Shown: positions 1 through 8,403 of the stretch, one piece after another
How positions within the stretch are numbered: position 1 is the first letter of the stretch
How the letters are laid out: every line of letters starts with the position of its first letter
Origin: an uncultured Mycobacterium sp.
Lineage (GTDB): Bacteria > Actinomycetota > Actinomycetes > Mycobacteriales > Mycobacteriaceae
Reading direction: 5' to 3'
NCBI GenBank assembly: GCA_900078375.1
Contig: FLQS01000005.1
Location: 62,047-126,046 of the forward strand
Length of the DNA stretch: 64,000 bases
The notes under the pieces: generated by a model
The model's input: only the letters and a program-made list of their open reading frames with translations
Told to the model about the DNA's origin: nothing
The model's database searches: none
Made by a program: the position numbers and the translations under genes

Positions 1-267
1 CTCCGCGGTGAGATGAGCCTGGTGGGCCCGCGACCGGAGCGGCCGGAGTTCGTGGAGCTCTTCGAGGCGCAGATCCAGCGTTACGGCGAACGGCACCGAG
101 TGCGAGCCGGCGTGACCGGCTGGGCCCAGGTGCACGGGTTGCGCGGACAGACATCCATCGCCGATCGCGCCGAATGGGACAACTACTACATCGAGAACTG
201 GTCGATCGCGCTCGACCTGAAGATCCTCGCGCTGACTATCCCGGCGGTCCTGCGGCGGGCTGAATAA
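1..267 (+). CDS. Polyprenyl-phosphate sugar phosphotransferase, C-terminal part (cut by window edge)
   Basis: The frame is open from base 1 and reads [17 protein letters not shown], so the true start lies outside the window. MSLVGPRPE, the later [14 protein letters not shown] and the final [14 protein letters not shown] stretch are the conserved C-terminal motifs of the bacterial sugar transferase family (WcaJ/WbaP type). These integral membrane enzymes transfer a sugar-1-phosphate to a polyprenyl phosphate carrier at the start of exopolysaccharide or glycan synthesis. Only the cytosolic catalytic end is visible, so sugar specificity cannot be judged. It ends at a TAA and is followed by 115 nt without a gene. 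Confidence 0.9.
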   Translation, partial: LRGEMSLVGPRPERPEFVELFEAQIQRYGERHRVRAGVTGWAQVHGLRGQTSIADRAEWDNYYIENWSIALDLKILALTIPAVLRRAE

Positions 268-285
268 AACTTCGATAACAACGCG

Positions 286-357
286 GTTAGCTGGCGTGTG
301 AAAAATACCCGTGGTGGGTACAGGACAGCTAACACATCGGGTCGCGATGGAAACCCG
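286..357 (+). promoter_or_regulatory. Hairpin-rich leader before the 52-aa ORF
   Basis: Between the sugar transferase and the small ORF at 383 there are nested inverted repeats: GTTAGCTG (286-293) with CAGCTAAC (326-333) enclosing TACCC-N5-GGGTA (about 305-319), followed by CGGGT (338-342) with ACCCG (353-357). They lie just upstream of the Shine-Dalgarno. They could form a structured 5' leader or terminate the upstream gene. I recognise no named riboswitch class. Confidence 0.3.
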
Positions 358-382
358 ATTCACACGCGTCACAGGAGTAGAT

Positions 383-541
383 ATGAGTCACCCCTTACTC
401 ACATCGACCGACGTAATTCGTTATGCGATCGCCGAACAGGTTCGGCGGATCGGCGGCAGCGACGAAGACATCGACGACATCGCTTTTGCCGCGTCGTATG
501 CGGTGATGTGTTGGGGTTTGACTGCCCCGCAAAGTATTTGA
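383..541 (+). CDS. Small hypothetical protein, 52 aa
   Basis: ATG at 383 is preceded by AGGAG at 373-377, a well-placed Shine-Dalgarno, which argues for this start rather than the longer frame beginning at 311. The product begins MSHPLLTSTDVIRYAIAEQV and is acidic in the middle (GGSDEDIDDI). It has no signal peptide or membrane segment and one cysteine. It looks like a small cytosolic helical protein. I recognise no family. The preceding hairpin-rich leader suggests regulated expression, but this is inference. Confidence 0.5.
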   Translation: MSHPLLTSTDVIRYAIAEQVRRIGGSDEDIDDIAFAASYAVMCWGLTAPQSI

Positions 542-726
542 CGCCTACGTCATTACTACGGGCCAGGCGGTCTGATCGCCGTCCCCGGTAAAACACGCGC
601 GCGCTGGCTCCCAGTGACGATAATCTGCTCCCGGCAATTTGCGCTGGCAAGGGTCGCAGACGCCGACGCTGAGGTTGCTGGCTCGGACAGATCAATAGTC
701 CGCAACTAGATTCCGGATTTCGCGGG

Positions 727-1761
727 CTACGCCGACGGTGTCTGCTGGGCCGGGCAGACTCCACCCAAGTAGTGAATTCCCTTGTCCCGCTCCCCCGCTG
801 GCGGCAGATTGCGCGCCGGGGTATGCAGCAGCGGAGCGTCGACCGGAATCCTGCCGGTGGCCCGGTCCCATCCGGCGCGGGCGCGTGGATGCATACGGCG
901 CCGCTTCGGTAGCAGCTTGAATGCCAGATTGACGGCCCGGCCGAACAGCCAGTGCAGGCGCTCATCGCGCGTGGACCACGTGTAGCCCATCAGGTCGCGG
1001 ACCGGCTGGTCGTAGAGGCCGACGGTCACCCACACCGCGAACGGCCCGAGCGCCTTGAGGTAGGCCGACCATAGAAAATCCGGAATCCATTGCAGTGAAG
1101 GATGTTTCGGCATCGTAGACAGATCGAGGACCTGCCGGGTGGCCCAGTTGTTCTCCAGGACATCACGACACATGTGGTCCCAGTAGACCTGAAACTCCTC
1201 CCAGCTGCCGGGCACCGGGCGCATGCTCATGCCGTACATCCGATACCAGGTGACGTGCTCGTCGAACAGCTGGCGCTTCTGGTCCTCGGTGAGGCCGTCG
1301 CCGAAGTACTCCGCGGTCAGGACGGTGCCCATGAAAAACGTTGAGTGCGCCCAATAAAAGACATCGGGGTTGAGTGCGCTGTAGCGACGCCCTTGGGAGT
1401 CAACACCTTTGATCGGGATGTGGTAGTCGCGCACCTCGGCGCCGGTCATCGGCGCCCGGTCACCGTCGAACACCACACCGCCGATCGGGTACAGCGATCG
1501 CAGCAGGCGCGGCAGTCGCTCGATGAAGAAAATCGAGTGCTCCTCGACCGCCGCACCGAGCTGGGGATGCATGTTCTGCATCGAACCCGCCCACGGCCCC
1601 TGCAGCAGGCCACGCCAGTCGCCGAAGTATTTCCACGTCAGCGAGTCAGGTCCGAGCACATCGGGCGGGGCGTCATACGCCCCCCCGGTCACCGGACAAC
1701 CAGGGGCCACCTGCGCGCCCTCGCTGGTCACAGGGCACGCGTCGGACGTATCTTGACTCAA
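727..1761 (-). CDS. Oxygenase MpaB family protein (DUF2236)
   Basis: A 344-aa protein of the MpaB/latex-clearing-protein (DUF2236) family, which are haem b oxygenases in the characterised members. The segments YWAHSTFFMGTVLTAEYFGDG (about 135-155), the downstream WYRMYGMSMRPVPGSWEEFQ and YWDHMCRDVLENN fit the conserved helical core with its histidine and arginine ligand region. No signal peptide is seen. The start is ATG with AAGGT upstream. It is divergent from the TetR gene at 1833 with 71 nt between, so this TetR probably controls it. The substrate is unknown. The basic C-terminus (KRRRMHPRARAG) is typical of these proteins. Confidence 0.85.
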   Translation of the reverse strand: MSQDTSDACPVTSEGAQVAPGCPVTGGAYDAPPDVLGPDSLTWKYFGDWRGLLQGPWAGSMQNMHPQLGAAVEEHSIFFIERLPRLLRSLYPIGGVVFDGDRAPMTGAEVRDYHIPIKGVDSQGRRYSALNPDVFYWAHSTFFMGTVLTAEYFGDGLTEDQKRQLFDEHVTWYRMYGMSMRPVPGSWEEFQVYWDHMCRDVLENNWATRQVLDLSTMPKHPSLQWIPDFLWSAYLKALGPFAVWVTVGLYDQPVRDLMGYTWSTRDERLHWLFGRAVNLAFKLLPKRRRMHPRARAGWDRATGRIPVDAPLLHTPARNLPPAGERDKGIHYLGGVCPAQQTPSA

Positions 1762-1832
1762 CTGGTGACCTTCCCAATGGCGTGCGGGGCACTTTTGACT
1801 ACACGCGTTGTCATCACGAGCTTAGGAGCGAT

Positions 1833-2429
1833 GTGACGTCGGGTCAACGACGGGGCCGCTGGTCGGGCGTCCCACTGCCGGACCGGCAGGCGCTGCGCCG
1901 CGACGAGTTGATCGCCGCCGGGGTGACTCTGCTTGGCAATGCGGGTGGCCCGGCGCTGACGGTGCGAGCGGTCTGCCGCGATGCCGGCCTGACCGAGCGG
2001 TATTTCTACGAGAGCTTTTCAGACCGGGACGAATTCGTCCGAGCCGTCTACGACGATGTGTGCAATCGCGCGGTGACGGCGCTGATGTCGGCGGGTACGC
2101 CGCGGGAGGCCGTCGAGCGGTTCGTGGCCCTGATGGTCGACGATCCAGTGCGCGGCCGGGTGCTGTTGTTGGCGCCGCAGGTGGAAGCCGTGCTGATCCA
2201 CTCCGGGGCGGAATGGATGCCGAGTTTCATCGAGCTGCTGCAGGGCAAGCTGACCGCGATCAGCGATCCGGTGCTCCAGAAAATGACGGCCACCGGCCTG
2301 ATCGGTGCGCTGACGGCGCTGTTCACCGCGTATTTGGACGGCCGACTGGCGGCGTCCCGCGAGCAGTTCATCGACTACTGCGTCGAACTGCTTCTCACTC
2401 GCGCGGCGAGTTATCCGCCGGCGACCTGA
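1833..2429 (+). CDS. TetR family transcriptional regulator
   Basis: A 198-aa regulator. Residues about 18-65 form a TetR helix-turn-helix (LRRDELIAAGVTLLGNAGG followed by TVRAVCRDAGLTERYFYESF). The remainder is a helical ligand-binding domain of unknown specificity. I chose GTG at 1833 because AGGAG lies at 1824-1828; an upstream in-frame start at 1782 would give an atypical N-terminus. It is divergent from the MpaB-like oxygenase, and control of that gene and of itself is the simplest inference. Its last 19 nt overlap the 3' end of the convergent gene ending at 2411. Confidence 0.9.
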   Translation: MTSGQRRGRWSGVPLPDRQALRRDELIAAGVTLLGNAGGPALTVRAVCRDAGLTERYFYESFSDRDEFVRAVYDDVCNRAVTALMSAGTPREAVERFVALMVDDPVRGRVLLLAPQVEAVLIHSGAEWMPSFIELLQGKLTAISDPVLQKMTATGLIGALTALFTAYLDGRLAASREQFIDYCVELLLTRAASYPPAT

Positions 2430-2881
2430 CCGGCCTCACCCGGAACGTTGCCGGTCTGATCCAACTCACTGGACTCGCTCTGCTGCGCTTCGGCTTGCGC
2501 CTCGGCGAGCTTCTCCTCGTAGTCGGAGCGGGCCGCGCGGCCTTCCGGGCTGCCGATCGAGTTGCCCGGCACGCCGGCCGTCGCGAACGTGTTGTTGCAG
2601 TTGAGGTACAGCAGCACTCGATTGCCGGGGTTGGTGCCACTGGAGTCGAGGAAGTCAGCGTTGCGCGATCCGGTGACAATGCACTGGTCGGTCGGCAGGA
2701 AGCTGCCCACCCGGGTCGCGATCGTCGCCGACTGACCTGCATCACTGATCGCCTGTGAGGCGTCCGCATACGTCTGGCCTGCGTATTCGTTGGTCGCCGA
2801 GGCGATGCCGGAACCGAGCACCGCGAACCATGCCACCGCAGCACCAACAGCGCCAACACCAACGGTCAAATGCTTCTTCAT
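2411..2881 (-). CDS. Secreted PASTA-like protein, paralogue A
   Basis: A 156-aa exported protein. ATG at 2881 (MKKHLTVGVGAVGAAVAW) has GGAG directly upstream and opens a Sec signal peptide ending near ASA. The mature part contains YAGQTYADASQAISDAG then TRVGSFLPTDQCIVTGS. This resembles one PASTA repeat with an added cysteine, followed by YLNCNNTF and GNSIGSPEGRAA. The C-terminal tail is Glu/Ala/Gln-rich and low-complexity. It is clearly paralogous to the gene ending at 3222, which shares the TY.A, LPTD.CIV, LDSSG, LNCN and PGNS..PEG blocks. Function is unknown. The two conserved Cys may form a disulfide. Confidence 0.75.
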   Translation of the reverse strand: MKKHLTVGVGAVGAAVAWFAVLGSGIASATNEYAGQTYADASQAISDAGQSATIATRVGSFLPTDQCIVTGSRNADFLDSSGTNPGNRVLLYLNCNNTFATAGVPGNSIGSPEGRAARSDYEEKLAEAQAEAQQSESSELDQTGNVPGEAGQVAGG

Positions 2882-3221
2882 GTCTCCACGACCTCCGGAA
2901 TTGTGCGTTGCCTGTGCATTTGCGTACCAAATGCTGGTGGCATCAAGTTCGCAAATAGTACTCCGCATCGTCGGAGTCCGCAGAGCAGAAGCCGGGGGAT
3001 CCTCGCGCGCGGGCCGGCTGTGAACTACCGGCCCGGGACCGGGTGCGGCCGGCCCGGCGTGTCACCGGCCTGGAGACGTTCGTGCCCCATGCCCTGCGGT
3101 GCTCGCGCCCTGCCTATTCCCCGCAAAGGCTGCCGGCCCTGTGGGTCGGCTCCGGAATTACCCGGGCCTGCGCAGCATGTCCGAGACACCCGGCCTCGGA
3201 GTGCCGCGCCTCCCGAACCCG
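2882..3221. other. Intergenic stretch between the two secreted paralogues
   Basis: 340 nt with no convincing coding frame. Frames on either strand are Pro/Gly/Arg-rich shadows without a start context. It should hold the promoter of the 2411-2881 gene (GGAGG lies within the 20 nt before its ATG) and the 3' end of the 3222-3734 transcript. I see no hairpin with a T tract and no RNA gene. Confidence 0.5.
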
Positions 3222-3734
3222 CTAGGCCACCCCCAGGTACTTCAAGAGGTCTGCAGAGCAGGTTCCCGCCTGTTGGCAGATCTCTTGGCACCGTTGGGCA
3301 TTGGCCTCACACCACGGCGCCTTGTTCCTCTGGAGCGCCTTTGTGTAGTCCATGCTGATGCCCTCGCCCTTGAGCTGGATCGCCCTCACTTTCTGCCCCT
3401 CCGGGGTGGCCAGCGAGTTGCCCGGCTTACCCGGACCGGCAAGTCCGGCATTGCAATTCAGATTGACCAGCAACTGCTTACCGCGCGACCGCCCACTGGA
3501 ATCCAGATTGCTGGCCTGCGCGGAGCTGGTCACGATGCAGTCGTCGGTTGGCAGTTGGTCGCCGACAACGCTCGCGATCACGGGCGTGTAACCCCAGTTC
3601 GAAATCTTCTCGGCGGCTTTCGCGTAGGTTGAACCAACCACATTGGGCCCCGAAGCAGCGGCAATCCCCGCGCCGATAAGTCCCGCTACCAGCGCCAGTA
3701 CCGCGACGGCCACAGATACGACGGATCGCTTCAT
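3222..3734 (-). CDS. Secreted PASTA-like protein, paralogue B
   Basis: A 170-aa exported protein. ATG at 3734 follows AAGGGGGGGCG, a strong Shine-Dalgarno. The longer frame from 3857 lacks one. MKRSVVSVAVAVLALVAGLI starts a Sec signal peptide with cleavage likely after AAA. The mature part has a PASTA-like unit (VVGSTYAKAAEKISNWGYTP, LPTDDCIV) and the LNCN/PGNSLATPEGQ block shared with paralogue A. Its tail differs: four cysteines in WCEANAQRCQEICQQAGTC suggest a disulfide-stabilised helical hairpin. Envelope or secreted location is inferred; no function is known to me. Confidence 0.75.
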   Translation of the reverse strand: MKRSVVSVAVAVLALVAGLIGAGIAAASGPNVVGSTYAKAAEKISNWGYTPVIASVVGDQLPTDDCIVTSSAQASNLDSSGRSRGKQLLVNLNCNAGLAGPGKPGNSLATPEGQKVRAIQLKGEGISMDYTKALQRNKAPWCEANAQRCQEICQQAGTCSADLLKYLGVA

Positions 3735-3846
3735 CGCCCCCCCTTGCCCGATGGGACCGCCATGATCCCCGGTTGAAACCGGTTCGGAGTTTACCGCCCC
3801 ACGTGTGCCTGCGGAGCCGCAACGACATGCCCAAATCCCGGGGAAC

Positions 3847-3909
3847 TTGAATGTCACCGGGATACACAGATATATTGAGTGCTACCACTAGGAACAGATA
3901 ACTGGAGGG
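3847..3909 (+). promoter_or_regulatory. Probable desA1 promoter and Shine-Dalgarno
   Basis: TTGAAT (3847-3852) and TATATT (3871-3876) are spaced by 18 nt, a good housekeeping -35/-10 pair. GGAGGG at 3904-3909 is the ribosome binding site for the ATG at 3913. The predicted leader is about 30 nt. No operator is identified with confidence. Confidence 0.55.
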
Positions 3910-3912
3910 TTC

Positions 3913-4908
3913 ATGTCGCAAGACCTGACCGACCTCGATCTCCTGCGCGAGCTGGAACCGGTGGCGGAGAAGCTCATCAACCGCCACCTCACGATGGCCA
4001 AGGACTGGAACCCCCACGATTACATCCCGTGGTCGGACGGCAGGAACTACTACGCCCTCGGCGGCCAGGACTGGGATCCCGAACAGTCCAAGCTTTCCGA
4101 GGTCGCTCGCACGGCAATGGTGCAGAACCTCCTGACCGAGGACAACCTGCCCGCCTATCACCGCGAGATCGCGATGAACTTCTCCATGGACGGCGCCTGG
4201 GGCTACTGGGTCAACCGGTGGACGGCCGAGGAGAACCGGCACGGTATCTCGATCCGCGATTACCTGGTGGTCACCCGCAACTGCGATCCGGTCGAACTCG
4301 AAGAGCTGCGGGTGGAGCAGATGACCCGCGGCTTCTCACCCGGCCAGAACCAGCAGGGCGATCTGTTCGCCGAGGACCTGTTCGACTCCGTGATGTATGT
4401 CAGTTTCCAGGAGCTGGCCACCCGGGTATCGCACCGCAACACTGGCAAGGCCTGCAACGACCCCGTCGCCGAGCAACTGCTGGCCAGGATCTCCAACGAC
4501 GAGAACCTGCACATGATCTTCTACCGCGATGTCAGCGAGGCCGGCTTCGACGTGGCCCCGAACCAGGCGATGAAATCGCTGCACCGGGTGCTGCGCAACT
4601 TCAAGATGCCCGGGTACACCGTCCCGGACTTCCGGCGCAAGGCAGTCATCATCGCCATGGGCGGCGTGTATGACCCGCGCATCCACCTCGACGACGTCGT
4701 GATGCCGGTGTTGAAGAAGTGGCGCATCTTCGAGCGCAACGACTTCACCGGCGAAGCCGCTCGGATGCGTGACGATCTGGCGGTGCTGCTCAAGGAGCTC
4801 GAAGAGACCTGCGACAAATTCGAAGAGGCGAAGGCGCGCAAGCTCGACCGCGACGCAAAGCTGGCCGAGAAGCGCAGCGCCAAGGCACTGGCCGGGGCGG
4901 CGACATAG
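3913..4908 (+). CDS. desA1: Acyl-[acyl-carrier-protein] desaturase DesA1
   Basis: A 331-aa soluble di-iron desaturase of the plant stearoyl-ACP type (FA_desaturase_2). It introduces a double bond into an ACP-bound acyl chain. The mycobacterial DesA1 feeds mycolic acid synthesis. Di-iron ligands are visible in the expected order: E76, E107 and H110 in AEENRHG, E167, and E197/H200 in SNDENLH. The C-terminal 45 residues are a charged Lys/Glu/Arg helix. The start has GGAGGG and a strong promoter. The next gene is dus, as in M. tuberculosis (Rv0824c-Rv0823c). Confidence 0.93.
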   Translation: MSQDLTDLDLLRELEPVAEKLINRHLTMAKDWNPHDYIPWSDGRNYYALGGQDWDPEQSKLSEVARTAMVQNLLTEDNLPAYHREIAMNFSMDGAWGYWVNRWTAEENRHGISIRDYLVVTRNCDPVELEELRVEQMTRGFSPGQNQQGDLFAEDLFDSVMYVSFQELATRVSHRNTGKACNDPVAEQLLARISNDENLHMIFYRDVSEAGFDVAPNQAMKSLHRVLRNFKMPGYTVPDFRRKAVIIAMGGVYDPRIHLDDVVMPVLKKWRIFERNDFTGEAARMRDDLAVLLKELEETCDKFEEAKARKLDRDAKLAEKRSAKALAGAAT

Positions 4909-4973
4909 TCGACACCACACAGACTGCCTCCGGGCTGCGGATTGGGCCCTTCGCCCTCCGCAGCCCGGTTGTC

Positions 4974-6068
4974 TTGGCGCCCATGGCCGGTGTCACCAAC
5001 GTCGCGTTCCGCACCCTGTGCCGCGAACTCGAGGAAGCCCGGGCCGGAACGGTCAGCGGGCTCTATGTGTGCGAGATGGTGACGGCCCGCGCGCTCGTCG
5101 AGCGTCACCCCGTCACCATGCACATGACGACGTTCGCCCCACCGGAATCGCCACGCTCGCTGCAGCTCTACACCGTGGACCCGGCCACCACCTATGAAGC
5201 CGCACGGATGATCGTCACCGAGAACCTCGCCGATCACATCGACATGAACTTCGGCTGCCCGGTGCCCAAGGTCACCCGGCGCGGTGGCGGAGCAGCCCTG
5301 CCCTACAAACGGCGCCTCTTCGGCCAGATCGTGGCCGCCGCCGTGCGCGCCACCGAAGGCACCTCGGTCCCGGTGACGGTGAAGTTCCGGATCGGGATCG
5401 ACGACGCCCACCGCACGCACCTGGATGCCGGCCGGATCGCCGAACAAGAAGGCGCCGCCGCGGTGGCGCTGCACGCGCGAACCGCCGCCCAGCGCTATTC
5501 GGGAACCGCGGACTGGGAGCAGATCGGGCACCTCAAGGAGGCGGTGACGACGATTCCGGTGCTGGGAAACGGCGACATCTTCGAAGCCAACGATGCCCTG
5601 GCGATGATGGCGGCGACGGGGTGTGACGGAGTCGTCATTGGCCGCGGATGCCTGGGGCGGCCATGGCTGTTCGCCGAACTATCAGCGGCGTTCACCGGCT
5701 CGCCCACCCCGACTCCGCCGACCCTGGGTGAAGTCACCGATATCGTCCGCCGCCACGGTGCACTGCTGGCCGATCACTTCGGTGAAGACAAAGGCATGCG
5801 GGATATCCGCAAGCACGTCGCCTGGTACCTGCACGGCTTTCCGGCCGGCGCCGAGATCAGACGGGCATTGGCACTGGTCAAGACCCTCGCCGAGCTCGAC
5901 GTGCTCCTCAGCCAACTCGATCGTGACGTCCCGTTCCCGATGGCCGCGACCGGGCCGCGCGGGCGTCAGGGATCCGCGTCGTCCGTCACGCTTCCCGAGG
6001 GCTGGCTCGACGACCCGGATGACTGCACCGTGCCTGCTGGAGCCGACGTCATGAACTCCGGCGGTTGA
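4974..6068 (+). CDS. dus: tRNA-dihydrouridine synthase, DusB/NifR3 type
   Basis: An FMN-dependent enzyme that reduces uridine to dihydrouridine in tRNA D-loops. The TIM-barrel signature MAPMAGVTNVAFR opens the frame. The catalytic cysteine is in MNFGCPVPKV (C95 from this start). The FMN phosphate site is ALHARTAAQRYSG and GNGDI, and GCDGVVIGRGCLGRPW follows. The usual N-terminal strand (LRIGPFALRSPVVLAP) is encoded upstream from about 4935, but no ATG, GTG or TTG occurs in that frame. The coordinate given is the first canonical start (TTG), and real translation probably begins earlier. It is 65 nt after desA1, probably the same transcript. Confidence 0.85.
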   Translation: MAPMAGVTNVAFRTLCRELEEARAGTVSGLYVCEMVTARALVERHPVTMHMTTFAPPESPRSLQLYTVDPATTYEAARMIVTENLADHIDMNFGCPVPKVTRRGGGAALPYKRRLFGQIVAAAVRATEGTSVPVTVKFRIGIDDAHRTHLDAGRIAEQEGAAAVALHARTAAQRYSGTADWEQIGHLKEAVTTIPVLGNGDIFEANDALAMMAATGCDGVVIGRGCLGRPWLFAELSAAFTGSPTPTPPTLGEVTDIVRRHGALLADHFGEDKGMRDIRKHVAWYLHGFPAGAEIRRALALVKTLAELDVLLSQLDRDVPFPMAATGPRGRQGSASSVTLPEGWLDDPDDCTVPAGADVMNSGG

Positions 6069-6304
6069 ACCGAGACGGTCTCGACATCTGGGCAAGCTAG
6101 CGGTCAGCGGGGTTGTCTCAGTACGATGGTGATCTTGTTGTGTGACCCACTGGACTGGCGAACGCCCACCGAGTGCTGCTACAAGACATAGGACGGTTGA
6201 GACGGCCGCGCATCGGCGCCCGGCCTAGGTGACGAGACAACCGCACCGGAATTCCCGAGCGCATCGACGCGCTGGACCGCATCAGAGTCGGAGGCGACTG
6301 GAAC

Positions 6305-8308
6305 ATGAGTGACGGCGGCAACGCCACTCCTGGCCAGCACCGCGCCCCCGGCGAGGGCGAGCGGGTGACCCGGGCACCCCGATCGGGCGCCGGGGCCGCC
6401 CCATGGGAGCGTGCACCGGCACCTTCGCGCCACACGCCGGACACCTCCCCGCCCAGCGGTAATCACACCCAGGGTGTGACCGTCGCCGACCTGATCGCCA
6501 AGCTTTCCGGCTCCCCGCCCGCCATCGAGCCCACCCGCCACCGCGCCGAAGCCCCGCCACTCGCCGACGACTCCGCCGACCTCACCGTGCCCATCCCGGT
6601 GGTCATCGCCGCCTACGCCGACGAAGTACCCGACCTCGAGGCGCTCAACCGGGCCAGAGGCCCGCTCGTGGCCGACCCCAACCCGGCTGCTGCGACCGCG
6701 CCGACGAGTGCGAAGAAAAAGAAGACCAGGGCGTTCAAGCCCGTGCTGGTGGCCGGCCGGTCCGCGGCGGCGCTGTTCGCGGTGTCCGCGCTCGTGCTGA
6801 CCGGCGGCGCCTGGCAGTGGCAATCCACCAAAAACGAACTGCTGCGCAACGTCGCCGCACTGGATCCCAACTCACGCGACATCGTCGACCCCAACGCCCA
6901 GTTCGGCGACGAGAACTTCCTGATCGTCGGGGTCGACAGCCGCACCGGCGCCAACGGAGAGATCGGTGCCGGCACCACTGAGGACGCCGGCGGTGCCCGC
7001 TCGGACACCGTGATGCTGGTCAACGTCCCCGCCGACCGTAAGCGCGTCGTCGTGGTGTCCTTCCCCCGCGACCTCGCGATCACCCCGGCCTACTGTCAGG
7101 CCTGGGACCCCGACAGCGGCAAATACGGCCCGGTCGTCGACAAGTACACCGGTCAGACGAGCGACGACTACCGCTACACCGAGACGAAACTGAACTCGGC
7201 GTACGCGTACGGCGGGCCGAAATGCCTGGTGAAGGTCGTCCAAAAGATGTCAGGGCTGTCGATCAACCGATTCATGGCGGTCGACTTCGCCGGGTTCTCC
7301 AAGATGGTCGACGCGGTGGGCGGGGTCGACGTATGCAGCACCACCCCGCTGGACGACTACGAGCTGGGCACGGTGCTCGCCAGTGCCGGACACCAGACGC
7401 TCGACGGGCACACCGCACTGAACTATGTCCGCGCCCGCCAAGTCACCACCGAGGTCAACGGTGACTACGGCCGGATCAAGCGCCAGCAGTTGTTCCTGTC
7501 CTCGCTGCTGCGTTCGATCATCTCCAAGGACACGCTGTTCAGCCTGAGCAAGCTCAACAACGTCGTGAACATGTTCATCGACGACACCTATGTGGACAAC
7601 GTCCGGACGAAGGATCTCGTCGATCTCGGGCAGTCCTTGCAGGGCGTCAACGCCGGCCGGATCACCTTTGTCACCGTCCCGACCACGGGCATCACCGACG
7701 CCGACGGCAACGAGCAACCGCGCACCGAGGACATCCGGGGATTGTTCGACGCGATCATCAACGATGACCCGCTGCCCGGAGAGAACGACACCAACGCGAC
7801 GACGAGTCCAATGACCGCGGCGCAGAAGACACTTCAGGCCGCCAAGCCGAACCCCGCCCAGCAGCCGGCTGACGGGCCGCAGACCGAGTTGGTCAACGCG
7901 GTGACGACCGATCCGCACGACATCAGCGTGCGGGTCTCCAATTCCACCGGCCGGGACGGGCTCGGCGCCACCGCTGCGGCCGCCTTGCGCGAACACGGTT
8001 TCCGCGTGCTGGAACCCGAAGACTATTCGGGCGGCACTGTCACCACGACGACGGTGATGTTCTCGGCGGGCAACGAGCAGGCCGCCGCCACCGTCGCCGC
8101 GGCATTCCCCGCCGCGCAGATGGAGCGGGTGGACGGCCTGAAGAACACCATTCAGGTGGTGCTCGGACCCGACTTCAGCACCGTCGGAGCGCCGCCGCCG
8201 AGCGGATCGACGGTCACCGTGCACGTCAGCCGCAACTCCAGGAGCACCCCAACCGAGCTGCCCGAAGACCTCACGGTTACCAACGCCGCGGACGTCACCT
8301 GCGAGTAA
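6305..8308 (+). CDS. LytR-CpsA-Psr (LCP) family cell-wall ligase with LytR_C domain
   Basis: A 667-aa membrane-anchored protein. Residues 1-140 are a disordered Pro-rich cytosolic region. One transmembrane helix lies near 145-170 ([18 protein letters not shown]). The LCP domain spans about 200-430 with typical blocks [48 protein letters not shown] and [25 protein letters not shown] LytR_C domain ([22 protein letters not shown]) lies at about 540-630. LCP enzymes attach arabinogalactan or other glycans to peptidoglycan from polyprenyl carriers. This is the Rv0822c homologue by context. GGAGG lies about 10 nt before the ATG. Confidence 0.9.
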   Translation: MSDGGNATPGQHRAPGEGERVTRAPRSGAGAAPWERAPAPSRHTPDTSPPSGNHTQGVTVADLIAKLSGSPPAIEPTRHRAEAPPLADDSADLTVPIPVVIAAYADEVPDLEALNRARGPLVADPNPAAATAPTSAKKKKTRAFKPVLVAGRSAAALFAVSALVLTGGAWQWQSTKNELLRNVAALDPNSRDIVDPNAQFGDENFLIVGVDSRTGANGEIGAGTTEDAGGARSDTVMLVNVPADRKRVVVVSFPRDLAITPAYCQAWDPDSGKYGPVVDKYTGQTSDDYRYTETKLNSAYAYGGPKCLVKVVQKMSGLSINRFMAVDFAGFSKMVDAVGGVDVCSTTPLDDYELGTVLASAGHQTLDGHTALNYVRARQVTTEVNGDYGRIKRQQLFLSSLLRSIISKDTLFSLSKLNNVVNMFIDDTYVDNVRTKDLVDLGQSLQGVNAGRITFVTVPTTGITDADGNEQPRTEDIRGLFDAIINDDPLPGENDTNATTSPMTAAQKTLQAAKPNPAQQPADGPQTELVNAVTTDPHDISVRVSNSTGRDGLGATAAAALREHGFRVLEPEDYSGGTVTTTTVMFSAGNEQAAATVAAAFPAAQMERVDGLKNTIQVVLGPDFSTVGAPPPSGSTVTVHVSRNSRSTPTELPEDLTVTNAADVTCE

Positions 8309-8339
8309 GCGGGCTCCGGGCATGGCGCGGTTTGCTTTC

Positions 8340-8361
8340 ATTCACCGTTCGTTCACCCCGC
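8340..8361 (+). promoter_or_regulatory. PHO-box-like direct repeats upstream of phoU
   Basis: Two adjacent 11-nt units, ATTCACCGTTC and GTTCACCCCGC, have the GTTCACC-type direct repeat used by PhoP/RegX3-class phosphate response regulators in actinobacteria. They end 42 nt before the phoU ATG. A TACTGA element follows about 8 nt downstream, which places the box over the -35 position, as expected for an activator. Confidence 0.55.
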
Positions 8362-8403
8362 CTGGGCATACTGAGCGCGCATGCAGAAAGTAGGGTGAAT
8401 GCC

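Noticed and set aside
3025..3291. An 88-aa minus-strand ORF in the gap between the secreted paralogues
   Set aside because: Gly/Pro/Arg-rich with no start context, and it overlaps the end of the 3222-3734 gene. It is indistinguishable from a high-GC shadow.
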